This document shows positions 49,415-58,502 of a stretch of DNA of 64,000 nt, in pieces. Under the pieces are notes generated by a model. The model was not told the DNA's origin and made no database searches. It worked only from the letters and a program-made list of their open reading frames with translations. The position numbers and the translations under genes were made by a program. Where the stretch lies: assembly GCA_943370355.1 (NCBI GenBank), contig CALRQP020000008.1:62001-126000 (forward strand), given 5' to 3'. The stretch comes from JADCGM01 sp943370355 (GTDB taxonomy: Bacteria; Pseudomonadota; Alphaproteobacteria; Sphingomonadales; Sphingomonadaceae). The stretch's first letter is position 1, and each line of letters starts with the position of its first letter.

Positions 49415-49832
49415 GCCGCTCGCGCCACGCCTGCGGGCGGCCGTCGGCGGCATCCTGATAGACATGCGCGTAGCGGGCGAGCGCCCGGTCGACGACGGCC
49501 TGGTCGAGCGCTTTCTCTGGCGCGAAACTGTCGAAGCCGACGCGGCGCATGAACCAAAGCTGGTCGACGAGCACATCGCCCGCCGCGCGCAGTTCGCCCG
49601 TGTAGCCCAGTTCCTCGCGCAGGATGCGCGCCGCCGAATAGCCGCGGCCGTCGCGGAAGGTCGGGAAGCTGATCTCGACAAGCCGCAACCGGTCGAGCGC
49701 CGGCGCCAAGCGGCGCACATCTTCGCCGGGCTCGATGCGGACCGCGCTGGCATTCGTCTGGTCGAGGAAGCCGTCGAGCGTCGTGCCGGGCTCGTCGACC
49801 GGGGAATCGTCGCGGAAACGAAGCTCACCCAT
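49407..49832 (-). CDS. DUF934 family protein (sulfite-reductase associated)
   Basis: 141-aa protein of the DUF934 family, which is regularly found with sulfite/nitrite reductases in alphaproteobacteria. Recognisable: RLRLVEISFPTFRDGRGYSA, ARILREELGYTGELRAAGDV and LVDQLWFMRRVGFD. It overlaps the cysI stop by 8 bp. The exact role is unknown. Confidence 0.87.
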   Translation of the reverse strand: MGELRFRDDSPVDEPGTTLDGFLDQTNASAVRIEPGEDVRRLAPALDRLRLVEISFPTFRDGRGYSAARILREELGYTGELRAAGDVLVDQLWFMRRVGFDSFAPEKALDQAVVDRALARYAHVYQDAADGRPQAWRERHG

Positions 49833-51450
49833 AGACTGCCTCCTTGAAGGGTTCGACGCCGACGCGGCGGTAGGTATCGAGGAAGCGCTCGCCGGGCTCG
49901 CGCACCTCGCGGTAGCGCTGCGTGACCTTTTCGACCGCGTTGACGATGCCGTCCTGGTTGAAGCCGGGCCCGATGATCTTGGCGAGGCTCGCATCCTCGG
50001 CACCGCTGCCACCGAGCAGCAGCTGGTAATTCTCCTCGCCCTTCCGGTCGACTCCGAGGATGCCGATGTGGCCCGCGTGATGATGGCCGCAGGCGTTGAT
50101 GCAGCCGGAGATTTTGATCTTCAGCTCACCAAGGTCGCGCTGGACGGGCGCGAGCCGTTCAGCGATCTGCTGCGCGACCGGGATCGAGCGCGCATTGGCG
50201 AGGCTGCAATAATCCAGGCCCGGGCAGGCAATGATGTCCGTCGCAAGATCGAGATTGGCATCGGCCAGCTGCGCGTCGCGCAGCGCCGACCAGACCGCAT
50301 AGAGGTCGGTCTTGCGGACATGCGGCAACACGAGATTCTGCGCGTGCGTCACGCGCAGCTCGTCGAAGCTGTAGCGTTCGGCGAGGTCGGCTACGGCATC
50401 GATTTGCTCGGCCGAGGCATCGCCGGGGATACCGCCGACAGGCTTCAGGCTGACCGTCGCGATCGCATAGCCGGGCTGTTTGTGCGGATGGACATTGGTC
50501 TTCACCCAGAGCGCGAAATCGGGATCGGACAGGTCGATGTCGTCGCTGGCGTCCGCGCCAAAAGCCGGCGGCGCGAAGAATGCGGCGATGCGGTCGATCT
50601 CGGCTTGCGGTGCGTCGATGCCGAGCGGCTTCAGGATAGCCCACTCCGCCTCGACCTGCCGCGCGAATTCCGCCGCGCCAAGCTCGGTGACGAGGATCTT
50701 GATGCGCGCCTTGTAGATATTGTCGCGGCGACCATAGCGATTGTAGACGCGCAAGATCGCCTCGCAGTAGCCGAGCATCTCGGTCGCGGGGATGAAGTCG
50801 CGGATCAGGCTGGCGATGATCGGGGTCCGCCCCATGCCGCCGCCGACATAGACCTTGAAACCCAATACGCCGTCCCGCTCAACGAGTTGCAGGCCGATAT
50901 CGTGCAGCTGCATTGCCGCACGGTCGGTGTCGCTCGCGATCACCGCGATCTTGAACTTGCGCGGCAGGTAGCTGAACTCGGGGTGGAAGCTCGACCATTG
51001 GCGCAGCAGCTCGGCCCAAGGACGCGGATCGCCGACCTCATCGGCGGCAGCGCCGGCATATTGGTCGCTCGAAATGTTGCGGATGCAATTGCCGCTGGTC
51101 TGGATCGCATGCATTTCGACGGTCGCCAGTTCGCCGAGCAAGTCGGGGGCGTCGGCAAGGCGGATCCAGTTATACTGGATATTCTGCCGTGTCGTGAAAT
51201 GACCGTAGCCGCGATCATATTTGCGCGCGACATGCGCGAGCATCCGCATCTGGCGGCTGTCGAGCGTGCCATAGGGAATGGCAACGCGCAGCATATAGGC
51301 GTGCAGCTGCAGATAGAGGCCGTTCATGAGCCGTAGCGGCTTGAACTGGTCCTCGGTCAGTTCGCCTGCGAGGCGGCGCGCGGTCTGGTCACGGAACTCG
51401 TCGACCCGGGCGTCGACGATGGCCTGATCGATCTTGTCATAGCGGTACAT
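49825..51450 (-). CDS. cysI: Siroheme sulfite/nitrite reductase hemoprotein
   Basis: 541-aa reductase with two duplicated ferredoxin-like/siroheme-binding halves. Typical features: GHFTTRQNIQYNWIRL, TSGNCIRNISSDQYAG, and the 4Fe-4S/siroheme cysteines in CPGLDYCSLANA and SGCINACGHHHAG. It reduces sulfite to sulfide; the operon (cysH, DUF934, cobA) supports this rather than nitrite reduction. It starts one base after the DUF2849 stop. Confidence 0.94.
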   Translation of the reverse strand: MYRYDKIDQAIVDARVDEFRDQTARRLAGELTEDQFKPLRLMNGLYLQLHAYMLRVAIPYGTLDSRQMRMLAHVARKYDRGYGHFTTRQNIQYNWIRLADAPDLLGELATVEMHAIQTSGNCIRNISSDQYAGAAADEVGDPRPWAELLRQWSSFHPEFSYLPRKFKIAVIASDTDRAAMQLHDIGLQLVERDGVLGFKVYVGGGMGRTPIIASLIRDFIPATEMLGYCEAILRVYNRYGRRDNIYKARIKILVTELGAAEFARQVEAEWAILKPLGIDAPQAEIDRIAAFFAPPAFGADASDDIDLSDPDFALWVKTNVHPHKQPGYAIATVSLKPVGGIPGDASAEQIDAVADLAERYSFDELRVTHAQNLVLPHVRKTDLYAVWSALRDAQLADANLDLATDIIACPGLDYCSLANARSIPVAQQIAERLAPVQRDLGELKIKISGCINACGHHHAGHIGILGVDRKGEENYQLLLGGSGAEDASLAKIIGPGFNQDGIVNAVEKVTQRYREVREPGERFLDTYRRVGVEPFKEAVYG

Positions 51451-51451
51451 G

Positions 51452-51745
51452 TCAGATCACCCATTGGCCGGCGGCGCTGTCGCGCGACACGGCGAGATCG
51501 GGCCGCACGGTCGGCCCCTTGGAACGGACGCGGTCCTTGATGTGGCCGGGAATCGGGCCGTCCGGCCCGGCGGTGCCCTCGATGACGTAAGGCGCATTCA
51601 CAAGACGCAGCGCCTCCTGCTCCTTGGCGATGCGCTCGCCCTGGTCGCCGACATCGGCGGCTTCGGCGACATAAGGCGACCAGTCGAGTCCGGTCCACCA
51701 GATCACGCCGCCCGAGCCCAGATCATTTCCCGTCAGCAATTTCAT
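51452..51745 (-). CDS. DUF2849 family protein
   Basis: 97-aa protein (KLLTGNDLGSGGVIWWTGLD, RIAKEQEALRLVNAPYVIEG) of the DUF2849 family, regularly located between siroheme biosynthesis and sulfite reductase genes. The start overlaps the cobA stop by 4 bp and its stop is 1 bp from cysI. Its function is not known; a role in sulfite reductase maturation is only a guess from context. Confidence 0.85.
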   Translation of the reverse strand: MKLLTGNDLGSGGVIWWTGLDWSPYVAEAADVGDQGERIAKEQEALRLVNAPYVIEGTAGPDGPIPGHIKDRVRSKGPTVRPDLAVSRDSAAGQWVI

Positions 51746-52530
51746 GCGAGCGCCTCCGCGCGAATGGCGAGACTGCCGAGAACATCCTCGGCGTCGGACA
51801 AAGTGACGACCTCGCCGATGACGAGCACGGCGGGGCTGCCGACATTGTGTCGGTCCACCGCGCCGCCGAGATCGGCGAGCAGGGTACGGAAGCTGCGCGA
51901 GCCGGGCAGCGTGCCGCGCTCAAGGATCGCGACGGGCGTCTCCGGCGACAGGCCGTCGGCCATGAGCTTATCGGCAATCGCCGAGGCTGTCGCGACGCCC
52001 ATATAGACAACCAGCGTGCGGTCGGGGCCGGCAAGACCGGTCCAGTCCTGCTCGGTCAGGCCCTTGCACTGGCCCGCGACGAAGCTGACCGTCGAGGCGA
52101 AGTTGCGGTGGGTCAGCGGCAGCATCGCGCCGGCCGCGCAGCCGAGTGCCGCCGACACGCCGGGAATAACCTCGACGCGCAGGCCGGCAGCGCGCACCGC
52201 CTCGACCTCCTCGCCGCCGCGCCCGAAAATGAACGGATCGCCGCCCTTCAGCCGCACCACGGTCGCGCCGGTCTGCACATGCGCGACGACAAGCGCGTTG
52301 ATGGCGTCCTGCGGCAGCGTGTGGCGGTCGCGCTTTTTGGCGACCGAGATGCGCAGTGCGGACGCGGGCGCCAGATCGAGCACGCGCGGATCGACGAGCC
52401 CGTCATGGACGAGCACATCGGCCTGGCCAAGTGCCTTGACCGCCTTGACGGTCAGCAGGTCAGGGTCGCCGGGGCCCGCGCCGACGAGAATGGCGCGTCC
52501 TGCGCCGTGGGGATCGAGACTCGTTGCCAT
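51742..52530 (-). CDS. cobA: Uroporphyrinogen-III C-methyltransferase (SUMT)
   Basis: 262-aa SAM-dependent methylase making precorrin-2. Signature regions: GRAILVGAGPGDPDLLTVKA, VVRLKGGDPFIFGRGGEEVE, VIPGVSAALGCAAGAMLPLT, VVYMGVATASAIADKLM. It is the single-domain form, so it supplies the step missing from the truncated siroheme synthase at 45693. ATG at 52530 has AAGGTG upstream. First gene of the sulfate-assimilation run. Confidence 0.94.
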   Translation of the reverse strand: MATSLDPHGAGRAILVGAGPGDPDLLTVKAVKALGQADVLVHDGLVDPRVLDLAPASALRISVAKKRDRHTLPQDAINALVVAHVQTGATVVRLKGGDPFIFGRGGEEVEAVRAAGLRVEVIPGVSAALGCAAGAMLPLTHRNFASTVSFVAGQCKGLTEQDWTGLAGPDRTLVVYMGVATASAIADKLMADGLSPETPVAILERGTLPGSRSFRTLLADLGGAVDRHNVGSPAVLVIGEVVTLSDAEDVLGSLAIRAEALA

Positions 52531-52627
52531 GCCGGAACACCTTTCGCGAGGCTGCGATGTGCGCGCTGCCGACCGCAAACCCAAACAATGGTTTCTTGGG
52601 CTGGGGTTAGTTTGGCTTGGCGAACCT

Positions 52628-53002
52628 TCAGGCGAGCAGCAATTCGGCGTCGCGGGCAGCGGCGAGGAACGCGATCATGCCACCGGCCTCGACGCCATCG
52701 TGCAGCGCGGCGGGCGACAGGCCGCAGAGGTGCAAGCCAGATTGGCAGGCCATGATCTCCACACCGAGATCCGCGGCGCTTGCGAACAGGTTGGCAAGCG
52801 AGGGAATCCCGGCAGCGACAAGCGGCACGTCGCCCTGCCAGTGGCGGCCGGGCGCGAGCGCCGCGACGCTTTCGCCGTGGAAGAACAGCATGACCGGCCG
52901 GTCGAGCGCGGCGGCCCCACAGGCAAGCGTCAGCCCGGCATGCAGCCGGGCGTGGTTCGCCTCGGCGAAAATCAACGCTAGACCGCGCGGCACGCCGGAC
53001 AT
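52628..53002 (-). CDS. DsrE-family protein
   Basis: 124-aa DsrE/DsrF-like sulfur-carrier-fold protein. LALIFAEANHARLHAGLTLA at the start, then VEIMACQSGLHLCGLSP with two cysteines. Such proteins move sulfur, but this one lacks clear TusD/TusC companions nearby. It overlaps the moeB-like gene by 25 bp and ends the leftward ubiE-ubiB-coaBC-dut-moeB operon. Confidence 0.75.
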   Translation of the reverse strand: MSGVPRGLALIFAEANHARLHAGLTLACGAAALDRPVMLFFHGESVAALAPGRHWQGDVPLVAAGIPSLANLFASAADLGVEIMACQSGLHLCGLSPAALHDGVEAGGMIAFLAAARDAELLLA

Positions 53003-53733
53003 GCCGGATCCTTGGGCAAGGTGAGCGTGCGCATCCGCATCGACAGCGCATCGAACAGGAGCAGGCGGCCGTCCAGCCCCTCGCCGAATGGCACAATCGC
53101 GCGGATGACCTCGATTGCCTGCAACGCCCCCATCACGCCGGTCAGCGCGCCGAGCACGCCCTGATCGGCACAGGTCTCGCCGTCCCGATCGGCGGGCGAG
53201 CCAACGAGACAGCGATAGCAGGGCTTGTCGGCCTCCCAGCCGCGATGCACCGAAATCTGCCCCTCGAACGGCCCCACTGCGGCGGCGACGAGCGGAGTGC
53301 GCAAAGCCAGCGCCGCATCGGCAACGGCAAGACGCGTCACAAAGCTGTCTGAGCCGTCGGCGATCACGTCATGGCCTGCGAGCAACGACGCGGCGTTGGT
53401 GGCTGTCAGTCGCTCGGGTGCGCCAACGATTGCCGTATCCGGGGTGAGCCGCGCAACCGCATCGGCGGCAGACTCAACCTTTGCGCGTCCGACATCGGCG
53501 CTTCCGTGCAAAACCTGCCGCTGCAGATTGGACAGCGCGACAGTATCGTCATCGATGACCGTGATGCCGCCGACGCCTGCTGCGGACAGATATAGAATGC
53601 ACGGACTGCCGATCCCGCCCGCGCCGATAACAGCGACCTTTGCCTCCAGCAGCCGCCGCTGCCCGGCCCCGCCAATCTCCTTGAGAATGATATGGCGGGC
53701 GTAGCGTTCGAGCTGCGCGTCGGTAAGTGTCAC
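52978..53733 (-). CDS. moeB: ThiF/MoeB-type adenylyltransferase
   Basis: 251-aa E1-like enzyme that adenylates the C-terminus of a sulfur-carrier protein (MoaD or ThiS). Features: RYARHIILKEIGGAGQRRLL, the nucleotide loop VAVIGAGGIGSPCILYL, SNLQRQVLHGSADVGRAKVE, and zinc cysteines CYRCLVG with PACPACRAV at the end. No rhodanese domain. Overlaps dut by 4 bp. Confidence 0.88.
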   Translation of the reverse strand: MTLTDAQLERYARHIILKEIGGAGQRRLLEAKVAVIGAGGIGSPCILYLSAAGVGGITVIDDDTVALSNLQRQVLHGSADVGRAKVESAADAVARLTPDTAIVGAPERLTATNAASLLAGHDVIADGSDSFVTRLAVADAALALRTPLVAAAVGPFEGQISVHRGWEADKPCYRCLVGSPADRDGETCADQGVLGALTGVMGALQAIEVIRAIVPFGEGLDGRLLLFDALSMRMRTLTLPKDPACPACRAV

Positions 53734-54179
53734 CGCCCCGTCGAACCGAAGCCGCCGGCGCCGCGCGCTGTCTCGGCGAGATCGGCGACTTCCTCGAATG
53801 TTGCGCGCTGGACCACCGCAGGGACGAGCTGGGCGATGCGGTCGCCGCGCTGGATCGGGAAAGGGTCGCTGCCGAGGTTGGCAAGGATGATTTTCACCTC
53901 GCCGCGATAGTCCGAATCCACCGTGCCCGGCGTGTTCAGGCAGGTAACGCCATGCTTGAGCGCGAGGCCCGAGCGGGGGCGGACCTGAATTTCATAGCCG
54001 ACCGGAATGGCGACGGCGAAGCCCGTCGCGACGGCGTGACGCGCGCCGGGTTCGAGCGTCAGGTTTTCGGCAGCGACGACATCGAGCCCAGCGGCACCAT
54101 CCGTCGCATAGGCCGGGAGAGGCAGACCTTCGCCGTGCGGCAACCGGCGGATACGGATGGCGATGTCAGGCGAGGGCAT
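53730..54179 (-). CDS. dut: Deoxyuridine triphosphatase (dUTPase)
   Basis: 149-aa homotrimeric dUTPase. The five motifs are visible: ATDGAAGLDVVA, PRSGLALKHG, NTPGTVDSDYRGE, RGDRIAQLV, and the C-terminal GAGGFGSTGR arm. It converts dUTP to dUMP, limiting uracil in DNA. The start overlaps the coaBC stop by 14 bp. Confidence 0.96.
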   Translation of the reverse strand: MPSPDIAIRIRRLPHGEGLPLPAYATDGAAGLDVVAAENLTLEPGARHAVATGFAVAIPVGYEIQVRPRSGLALKHGVTCLNTPGTVDSDYRGEVKIILANLGSDPFPIQRGDRIAQLVPAVVQRATFEEVADLAETARGAGGFGSTGR

Positions 54180-55350
54180 CGGCGATCCGGCGGGCGAGTT
54201 TCATGGCGACCTGGTCCTTCGGCATAATGTCCCAATCCTCGATGCCCTCGGCGGTCACGAGATGGACGCGGTTGTCGGAGCCGCCCATCACGTCGCCCGA
54301 CACATCATTGGCGACGATCCAGTCGGCCTTCTTACGCGTGCGCTTGCGGGCGGCGTTGGCGAGCAGATTGTCGGTTTCGGCAGCAAAGCCGATGACAAGG
54401 CGAGGGCGATTGGCGTGGGCGCACAGTCCGGCGAGGATATCGGGATTCTCGATCAACGCGAGCGTCGGCGGCGCGCCCGTCTTCTTGATCTTGCCCGCAG
54501 CAGCGTCGGTCCGCCAGTCGGCGACAGCGGCGACCATGACCGCGATATCGGCCGGAAGGGCGGTCTCGACGGCGGCTGCCATTTCAAACGCGGTTTCGAT
54601 ATCGATCCGCTTTACGCGCGGCGGTGTCGGCAAGAGCACGGGGCCGGACACCAGCGTGACATCCGCACCCAATTTTGCGAGCGCATCCGCGATAGCGAAG
54701 CCCTGCTTTCCCGACGAGCGGTTGGCGAGGTAGCGCACGGGATCGATCGGTTCATGTGTCGGGCCTGCGGTCACCAACGCGCGCTTGCCCGCCAGGGGCT
54801 TGTCAGCGGGTCCGAGCAGGTCTGCGATGGCCGCGACGATACGGGTAGCTTCAGGCAGGCGGCCGGGGCCGAACTCGCCGCACGCCATTTCGCCCTCATC
54901 GGGATCGAGCACCGTGACGCCGTCGGCGCGCAGTTGCGCGACATTGCGCCGGGTCGCGACGTGCAGCCACATGCGGACGTTCATCGCGGGTACCGCGAGC
55001 ACGGGCTTGTCGGTCGCGAGCAGCACCGTGGAGGCGAGGTCCGATGCCGCGCCTGTTGCCATGCGCGACAGGAGGTTGGCGGTCGCTGGGCAGACGACGA
55101 CGAGATCGGCTTGGCGGCTGAGCTGGATATGGCCCATCTCGGCCTCGTCCTTGAGGCTGAACAGGTCTTCGTAGACGGGCGATTCGGTGAGTGCCGCGAG
55201 GCTGAGCGGCGTCACGAACTTCGCGCCGCCCTCAGTCAGGACGCAGCGGACGCTTGCCCCGGCGCGGCGCAACTCGCGCACCAGTTCGAGCGACTTGTAG
55301 GCGGCGATGCCGCCACCGACGATCAGCAGGATGGATTTGCCGCCGAGCAT
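54166..55350 (-). CDS. coaBC: Bifunctional phosphopantothenoylcysteine decarboxylase/synthetase
   Basis: 394-aa CoaBC. The N-terminal flavoprotein CoaC half has SILLIVGGGIAAYKSLELVR and PAMNVRMW with the conserved GEMACGEFGPGRL Cys loop. The CoaB half has ALVTAGPTHEPIDPVRYLAN, RSSGKQGFAIADAL, and DIAVMVAAVADW with KIKK. It makes phosphopantetheine for CoA. ATG at 55350 gives the typical start. Confidence 0.95.
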   Translation of the reverse strand: MLGGKSILLIVGGGIAAYKSLELVRELRRAGASVRCVLTEGGAKFVTPLSLAALTESPVYEDLFSLKDEAEMGHIQLSRQADLVVVCPATANLLSRMATGAASDLASTVLLATDKPVLAVPAMNVRMWLHVATRRNVAQLRADGVTVLDPDEGEMACGEFGPGRLPEATRIVAAIADLLGPADKPLAGKRALVTAGPTHEPIDPVRYLANRSSGKQGFAIADALAKLGADVTLVSGPVLLPTPPRVKRIDIETAFEMAAAVETALPADIAVMVAAVADWRTDAAAGKIKKTGAPPTLALIENPDILAGLCAHANRPRLVIGFAAETDNLLANAARKRTRKKADWIVANDVSGDVMGGSDNRVHLVTAEGIEDWDIMPKDQVAMKLARRIADALA

Positions 55351-55357
55351 GATGCGC

Positions 55358-56890
55358 TCAATGTAGGGCGGCGGCGAGGCTGAGTCCAAGCGACAGGCCG
55401 ATCGCCAGCGCCGCAAGCAGCGCGCCCCAAGGGCGGCGCTCCCGCACGGCAACTTCGGGCATGGGGCGCTGCGGCGGTGCGGCACCCTCGGGCGGAAGCA
55501 GCGCCATAACGCGGCGCAGGAAGTCGGGCATGTCGGCCAGCGTCCGCGCGGTGCGGATCAGCGAGTCGGCGACGCGTGCTTCGGGACCCAGTTCGTCGCG
55601 CATCCATTCGGCGATGAACGGGGTCGCAATCTCCCACATGTTGACATCGGGATCGAGCGCAGCCGCGACGCCTTCGACCATCACCATCGTCTTTTGCAGC
55701 AGCAGCAGATGTGGCTGCGTTGCCATGTCGAAGGCGCGGGTGATCGAGAACAGCCCGTCGAGCATCTGGCCGATCGAGATATCCTTGACCGGCAGGCCGC
55801 GGATCGGCTCGCCGACGGCGCGCAGGGCGGTCGCGAATTCGCCGACGTCATGATAGGCCGGGACATAGCCCGCCTCGAAATGGATTTCGGCGACGCGGAT
55901 ATAGTTGCCCGTCAACAGGCCGTAGATGATCTCGGCCAGATAGACGCGGCTGCGGCGCGATAGTCGGCCCATGATGCCAAAATCGATGACGGCGATCTTG
56001 CCGTCGGGGCAGGCGAATAGATTGCCCTGGTGCAGATCGGCATGGAAGAATCCGTCGCCGATCGCCTGGCGCAGGAAGGCGCGAACCAGCGTCCCAGCGA
56101 GCCGCTTGCGGTCGAGCCCGAGCGCGGCGATCCCCGCCGCATCGGTGAGCTTGATGCCGTCGACCCAGTCGAGCGTCATCACCCGCCGCGTCGTGCGCGC
56201 CCAGTCGATGGCTGGGACGATGAAGTCGGGTTCGGCCGACATGGCCGCCGCGAGCTCGGAGGCGGCACCCGCTTCGAAGCGAAGATTGAGTTCGGCCTCT
56301 GTCCAGCGCCGGAAGGTCGCCAACACGACGCGAGGCCGAAGCCTGGCCGCCTCGCCGCCCATACGCTCCAGCCGAGCGGCCGCCCATTCATAGGTCTCGA
56401 GCGCGCTGGCAAGTTCCGCCTCAATGCCGGGACGTAGCACCTTGACCGCGACGTTGCGGCCATCGGTGGTGACGGCGCAGTGCACCTGCGCGATCGACGC
56501 GGCACCGACGGGCGTCGGATCGACGCTGGCAAAGATCGTCGACAGCGGCGCGCCGAACGCCTCGATCATGTCGCGTTCGATCGCAGCGAACGGCGCAGGC
56601 GGCAGCCGGTCCTGCAGACGGAACAGGTCACGCGCAGCGTCGTCGCCGATCAGGTCGGGGCGCGTGGCGAGTGCCTGCCCGAGCTTGATGGCGGCGGGGC
56701 CCAATGCCTCGAACGCATCGGCATAGCCGGGCACGTCGGGCGTGCGCACGCCGAAGCGGGCGAGACGCGCGAGACGGCGCAGCAACGGTGGCGCGTTGCG
56801 GTCGCGTTCGATGCCGCGCAGCGCGCCGTGCCGCGCGAGGGTTCGCCCCCAGCGCGCCAGCCGCCAGACATGGACAATGGCGAGGGTCAA
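55358..56890 (-). CDS. ubiB: Ubiquinone biosynthesis kinase-like protein UbiB
   Basis: 510-aa atypical kinase/ATPase for ubiquinone synthesis. KxGQ-type motif in LGPAAIKLGQALATRPDLI, the A-rich loop PVGAASIAQVHCA, NVAVKVLRPG, HADLHQGNLFACPDGKIAVI and the following DFG. Two C-terminal membrane helices are seen (ALLAALAIGLSLGLSLAAAL). It is coupled to ubiE by a 4-bp overlap. Confidence 0.94.
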   Translation of the reverse strand: MTLAIVHVWRLARWGRTLARHGALRGIERDRNAPPLLRRLARLARFGVRTPDVPGYADAFEALGPAAIKLGQALATRPDLIGDDAARDLFRLQDRLPPAPFAAIERDMIEAFGAPLSTIFASVDPTPVGAASIAQVHCAVTTDGRNVAVKVLRPGIEAELASALETYEWAAARLERMGGEAARLRPRVVLATFRRWTEAELNLRFEAGAASELAAAMSAEPDFIVPAIDWARTTRRVMTLDWVDGIKLTDAAGIAALGLDRKRLAGTLVRAFLRQAIGDGFFHADLHQGNLFACPDGKIAVIDFGIMGRLSRRSRVYLAEIIYGLLTGNYIRVAEIHFEAGYVPAYHDVGEFATALRAVGEPIRGLPVKDISIGQMLDGLFSITRAFDMATQPHLLLLQKTMVMVEGVAAALDPDVNMWEIATPFIAEWMRDELGPEARVADSLIRTARTLADMPDFLRRVMALLPPEGAAPPQRPMPEVAVRERRPWGALLAALAIGLSLGLSLAAALH

Positions 56891-57615
56891 GCTTTCCAGC
56901 CGCTGTGGATGGCGACGAGTCCGCCGAGGATGGGTTCGACCGACACGCGCGAAAAGCCGGCCGCCGCGATCATGCCACGGAAGGTCGGCATGTCGGGAAA
57001 GCGGCGGATGCTCTCGACGAGGTAGCGATAGGCCTCTTCATCTCCGGCGGCGAGCTTGCCGATCTTCGGCACGACCTTGTGCGAATAGGCATCATAGACT
57101 TCGCCGAAGCCTGGCCATTCGGTGGTCGAGAATTCGAGGCAGAAAAACCGCCCGCCGAACTTCAGCACGCGGTGCGCTTCGCGCAGCGCGGCGGGAATGT
57201 CGGTTACGTTCCGGATGCCGAAGGCGATCGTGTAGGCGTCGAACTGCGCCGGGCCGAAGCTCAGTACCTCGGCATTCTCTTCGGCCCAGACCAGATCGGT
57301 GAGGCCGCGCTTCCCGGCGCGCGTCTTGCCGACCGCGAGCATTTCCGGATTGATATCGGCGACGGTGATCGCGGCCCCGCTCTTGGCCAGCCGGAAGGCG
57401 ATGTCGCCCGTCCCGCCCGCCATATCGAGGATGCGCTCGCCGGCACGCGGCTTCACACGCCGGACGAACCCGTCTTTCCACAGCCGGTGCATGCCGCCCG
57501 ACATCAGGTCGTTCATTAGGTCGTAGCGCGCCGCAACGCGTTCAAACACCGACCGGACGCGCCGTGTCTTTTCGTCGGGCGCGACGTCTTGATATCCGTA
57601 GGAGACCTGTTCCAT
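56887..57615 (-). CDS. ubiE: Ubiquinone/menaquinone C-methyltransferase UbiE
   Basis: 242-aa class I SAM methyltransferase. UbiE signature: YDLMNDLMSGGMHRLWKDGF, ILDMAGGTGDIAFRLAKSG, DAYTIAFGIRNVTDIPAALR, and CLEFSTTEWPGF. ATG at 57615 starts the leftward operon ubiE-ubiB-coaBC-dut-moeB-dsrE. It is divergent from mutM, with a 61-bp gap. Confidence 0.96.
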   Translation of the reverse strand: MEQVSYGYQDVAPDEKTRRVRSVFERVAARYDLMNDLMSGGMHRLWKDGFVRRVKPRAGERILDMAGGTGDIAFRLAKSGAAITVADINPEMLAVGKTRAGKRGLTDLVWAEENAEVLSFGPAQFDAYTIAFGIRNVTDIPAALREAHRVLKFGGRFFCLEFSTTEWPGFGEVYDAYSHKVVPKIGKLAAGDEEAYRYLVESIRRFPDMPTFRGMIAAAGFSRVSVEPILGGLVAIHSGWKA

Positions 57616-57676
57616 CGCCCTGCCCTCTAACCGAGCCTTGCCGCGCCCGCAAACCAGCCATATGCCGCTTCCCGAC

Positions 57677-58492
57677 ATGCCAGAGCTTCCCGAAGTCGAA
57701 ACCGTCGTCCGCGGCCTGGCCCAGATCTGGACCGGGCATCGCTTTACTGCGGTGGAAGCGCGGCGGCCGGACCTGCGATGGGCGCTGCCGGAAGACTTGG
57801 GCCAGCGGCTCGTCGGTGCGCGGGTGGAGACACTGCACCGCCGCGCGAAATACGGACTCGTCGACACCGACCGCGGCGACACGATGATCTTCCACCTAGG
57901 CATGTCCGGACGGATGCGGCTCGACCCGGATGAGATCGAAAAGCACGACCATGTGCTATTCACGACCGACAACGGCCATGTCGTCGCATTTAACGATGCC
58001 CGGCGATTCGGATCGCTCGATTTTGCCGAGACGGCAAAACTGGCCGAGCATCCACTGTTCGCCAATATGGGGCCGGAGCCGCTTAGCGATGCGTTCACGC
58101 CCGACTATGTGCGGGCGCTGTTCCACGACCGCTATGCGCCGGTGAAGGCGCTGCTGCTCGATCAGCGTGGTGTCGCGGGGCTCGGCAATATATATGTGTG
58201 CGAGGCGCTGCACATCGCGGGCATCCATCCCGGCCGGCTCGGCCATGAGGTGACGTCGGTCGAGGTCGACCGGCTTGTTCCGGCGATCCGTTCGGTGCTT
58301 GAGGCTGCGATCGCGGCCGGCGGCTCGACGCTGCGCGACTATGCACAGGTCGATGGCGAACTCGGCTATTTCCAGAAGGATTGGCGCGTCTATGGCCGTG
58401 AGGGCGAGCCCTGCCCGGTCTGCGCGACCCCGGTGACCCGCTGGGTCCAGTCGGGCCGCTCCAGCTTCTTCTGCAAGATTTGTCAGCCCTAG
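57677..58492 (+). CDS. mutM: Formamidopyrimidine-DNA glycosylase
   Basis: 271-aa bifunctional glycosylase/AP lyase that removes 8-oxoguanine. The catalytic N-terminal Pro and Glu are in MPELPEVETVVRGL, which fixes the start at ATG 57677 rather than further upstream. K58-like Lys in HRRAKYGLVDT; helix-two-turn-helix QRGVAGLGNIYVCEALHIAG; zinc finger CPVCATPVTRW...FFCKIC at the C-terminus. First gene of a rightward run with echA and rpsT. Confidence 0.97.
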   Translation: MPELPEVETVVRGLAQIWTGHRFTAVEARRPDLRWALPEDLGQRLVGARVETLHRRAKYGLVDTDRGDTMIFHLGMSGRMRLDPDEIEKHDHVLFTTDNGHVVAFNDARRFGSLDFAETAKLAEHPLFANMGPEPLSDAFTPDYVRALFHDRYAPVKALLLDQRGVAGLGNIYVCEALHIAGIHPGRLGHEVTSVEVDRLVPAIRSVLEAAIAAGGSTLRDYAQVDGELGYFQKDWRVYGREGEPCPVCATPVTRWVQSGRSSFFCKICQP

Positions 58493-58502
58493 AGGTACCA
58501 AT

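Noticed and set aside
52531..52627. Riboswitch before cobA
   Set aside because: The 97-bp leader holds only a weak CCCAA/TTGGG hairpin and nothing resembling a known SAM, SAH or cobalamin fold. I could not support a call.
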